Source of the DNA: Listeria floridensis FSL S10-1187
GTDB lineage: Bacteria; Bacillota; Bacilli; Lactobacillales; Listeriaceae
NCBI RefSeq assembly: GCF_000525875.1
Contig: NZ_AODF01000007.1
Span: forward strand, 1 to 64,000
DNA length: 64,000 bases
Direction: 5' to 3'
The position numbers and the translations under genes are program-made. Numbering within the stretch: position 1 is the first letter of the stretch; each line of letters starts with the position of its first letter. This document shows positions 63,025-64,000 of the stretch, one piece after another. A model generated the notes under the pieces. The model searched no databases and was not told where the DNA came from. It was given only the letters and a program-made list of their open reading frames with translations.

Positions 63025-64000
63025 TAGTGCGTTAAAATGTGCTTCATTTCCGTAAGAATAGTTTGCTGAAAAGCGTGATCAGCATGGGTTCCGTAAAGGT
63101 TGGTACTGAGCGTGAGTTCTTCTTTAAAAGTCGTAGCGGCGACTTGGAAGTAGGGCGCGAACTTAAGCGAACCGGAAATATAGATGTCAGCGGGGGCTAC
63201 GCCGTCAAATTGGAGTCTAGCTGCATCAATAATACCCATATTAGTCAGGCTTACGGTTGGAATACTATAATACTTTTTCACAGCCGCATGATAAGCCTCA
63301 AAGGTTTCTGACCGATAAATTCGGTCCAAGTAGTCAAATACCCGAAGCGGCGCCAAGCTGTCTTTTTGCCCGCGAAATGATAAATGAGCCGCGGCTGTCG
63401 CCTGCTCCAAACTTTGCAGATCGTTTTTTTGAAAAGAGCACGTCAAGTTTGCCGTGAAATTCGCAATTCCACTTGGAAATTTAAGATACTTGCGGAGGTC
63501 GATCGGGCAGTCAATCTCAATCGCAGAATGTGGAAAATGCTTGGCAAGTACGCATCCAAATGCCGCGAACAGTCTGTCGTTAATCGTGGCACCTTGTTTT
63601 TTTTGTGTCCTCTTTCAGCGCAAGAAATTCAGCTCGATTTATTTTTACCCGCAAGATACGTGGATTCTCGGTATTGCCTGTTAACGGCAAGGGAAGATTT
63701 TGGTGCGGCTCTTGAAGCGGTGGTGCAGCTTTCCATCCGGATGTATCCATGTTTTCAAAAATGCGTCGCAAACTGCGCGAACCCGGTTTAAGCTGCGGCA
63801 AGTGAGCCTGATTCTGCTTGATGTTTGAGTACAGCTCAGCAAGCAAATACAAGAGCTCCTTAAAGCCCGCCCCGTCAGCAAGCATATGGTTCAGCACCAC
63901 AGAGAGAAAATCCCCTTCATCTGCTCGAATAACCGTTAAGCGAATTTGCGGCCCATTCTCACCGTCAAGCATTTGCGTTAATGCCCGATTCAAACTTGCT
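63024..64000 (-). CDS. Condensation-domain-like acyltransferase (5' end outside window, frameshifted)
   Basis: About 320 residues visible. VVLNHMLADGAGFKELLYLL holds the HxxxADG motif of condensation/alcohol acetyltransferase folds, and YSIPTVSLTNMGIIDAARLQ matches the later conserved region. An extra base in the T run near 63597-63605 splits it; corrected, it reads EDTKKQGATINDRLFAAFG. It probably moves an acyl group between lipid or peptide intermediates. Substrate unknown; the gene continues past 64000. Confidence 0.7.

Overview
The window is low-GC Firmicutes DNA and most likely comes from the genus Listeria or a close relative. Evidence for this is the prophage lysis cassette at the left edge, a PgdA-type peptidoglycan deacetylase of the Listeria length, and a right-hand gene order (DUF4064 protein, membrane protein, Pit phosphate transporter, VOC protein, DUF1149 protein, ZIP transporter, pgdA) that resembles my recollection of L. 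monocytogenes around lmo0403-lmo0415. That synteny was not checked against a database, and the species is not assigned.

Layout. (1) 1-4039 is the right end of a prophage: small membrane protein, holin, amidase endolysin, then a lysogenic accessory segment with a putative GNAT toxin pair and a small operon (2692-3658) that has the layout of an anti-CRISPR locus. (2) 4040-4095 and 30205-30260 are identical 56-bp copies of the 3' part of a class II tRNA, best read as tRNA-Leu(CAA). They bound a 26-kb integrative and conjugative element (ICE) of the Tn916/ICEBs1 (MOBT) family. Reading along the ICE: tyrosine integrase; an Mrr-like nuclease and Rgg regulator with a divergent short hydrophobic peptide; a Cro/CI repressor; a long structured intergenic region; ardA and small acidic proteins; FtsK-like coupling protein; oriT; Rep_trans relaxase; an adhesin with its own sortase; TcpC, TcpD, TcpE, VirB4, an Orf15-like channel and a lysozyme-NlpC/P60 hydrolase; a lipoprotein; a type II-A CRISPR array with no cas genes; a TNT-type polymorphic toxin with immunity gene; and an SOS-controlled YolD-like pair. 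Prophage and ICE therefore sit in tandem in one tRNA gene whose intact copy lies left of the window. (3) 30261-43065 holds a secreted protein and a complete histidine-utilisation cluster (hutD, hutU, hutI, ftcD, fchA, fhs, hutD, permease, hutH), which degrades histidine through formiminoglutamate and feeds the one-carbon unit into tetrahydrofolate. (4) 43294-64000 is ordinary chromosome: queH, yebC, redox proteins, regulators, MFS exporters, an SDR, a short UvrC-like protein, a YdcZ pair, DsbA-like protein, aspD, phosphate and zinc transporters, a TtcA-like thiolase, pgdA, and an acyltransferase running off the right edge.

About 25 genes on chromosome, prophage and ICE alike are broken by single-base indels, nearly all +1 in A or T runs. 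Conserved sequence resumes at once in the neighbouring frame. The pattern looks like sequencing error rather than gene decay, so such genes are annotated as single CDSs with the frameshift noted.
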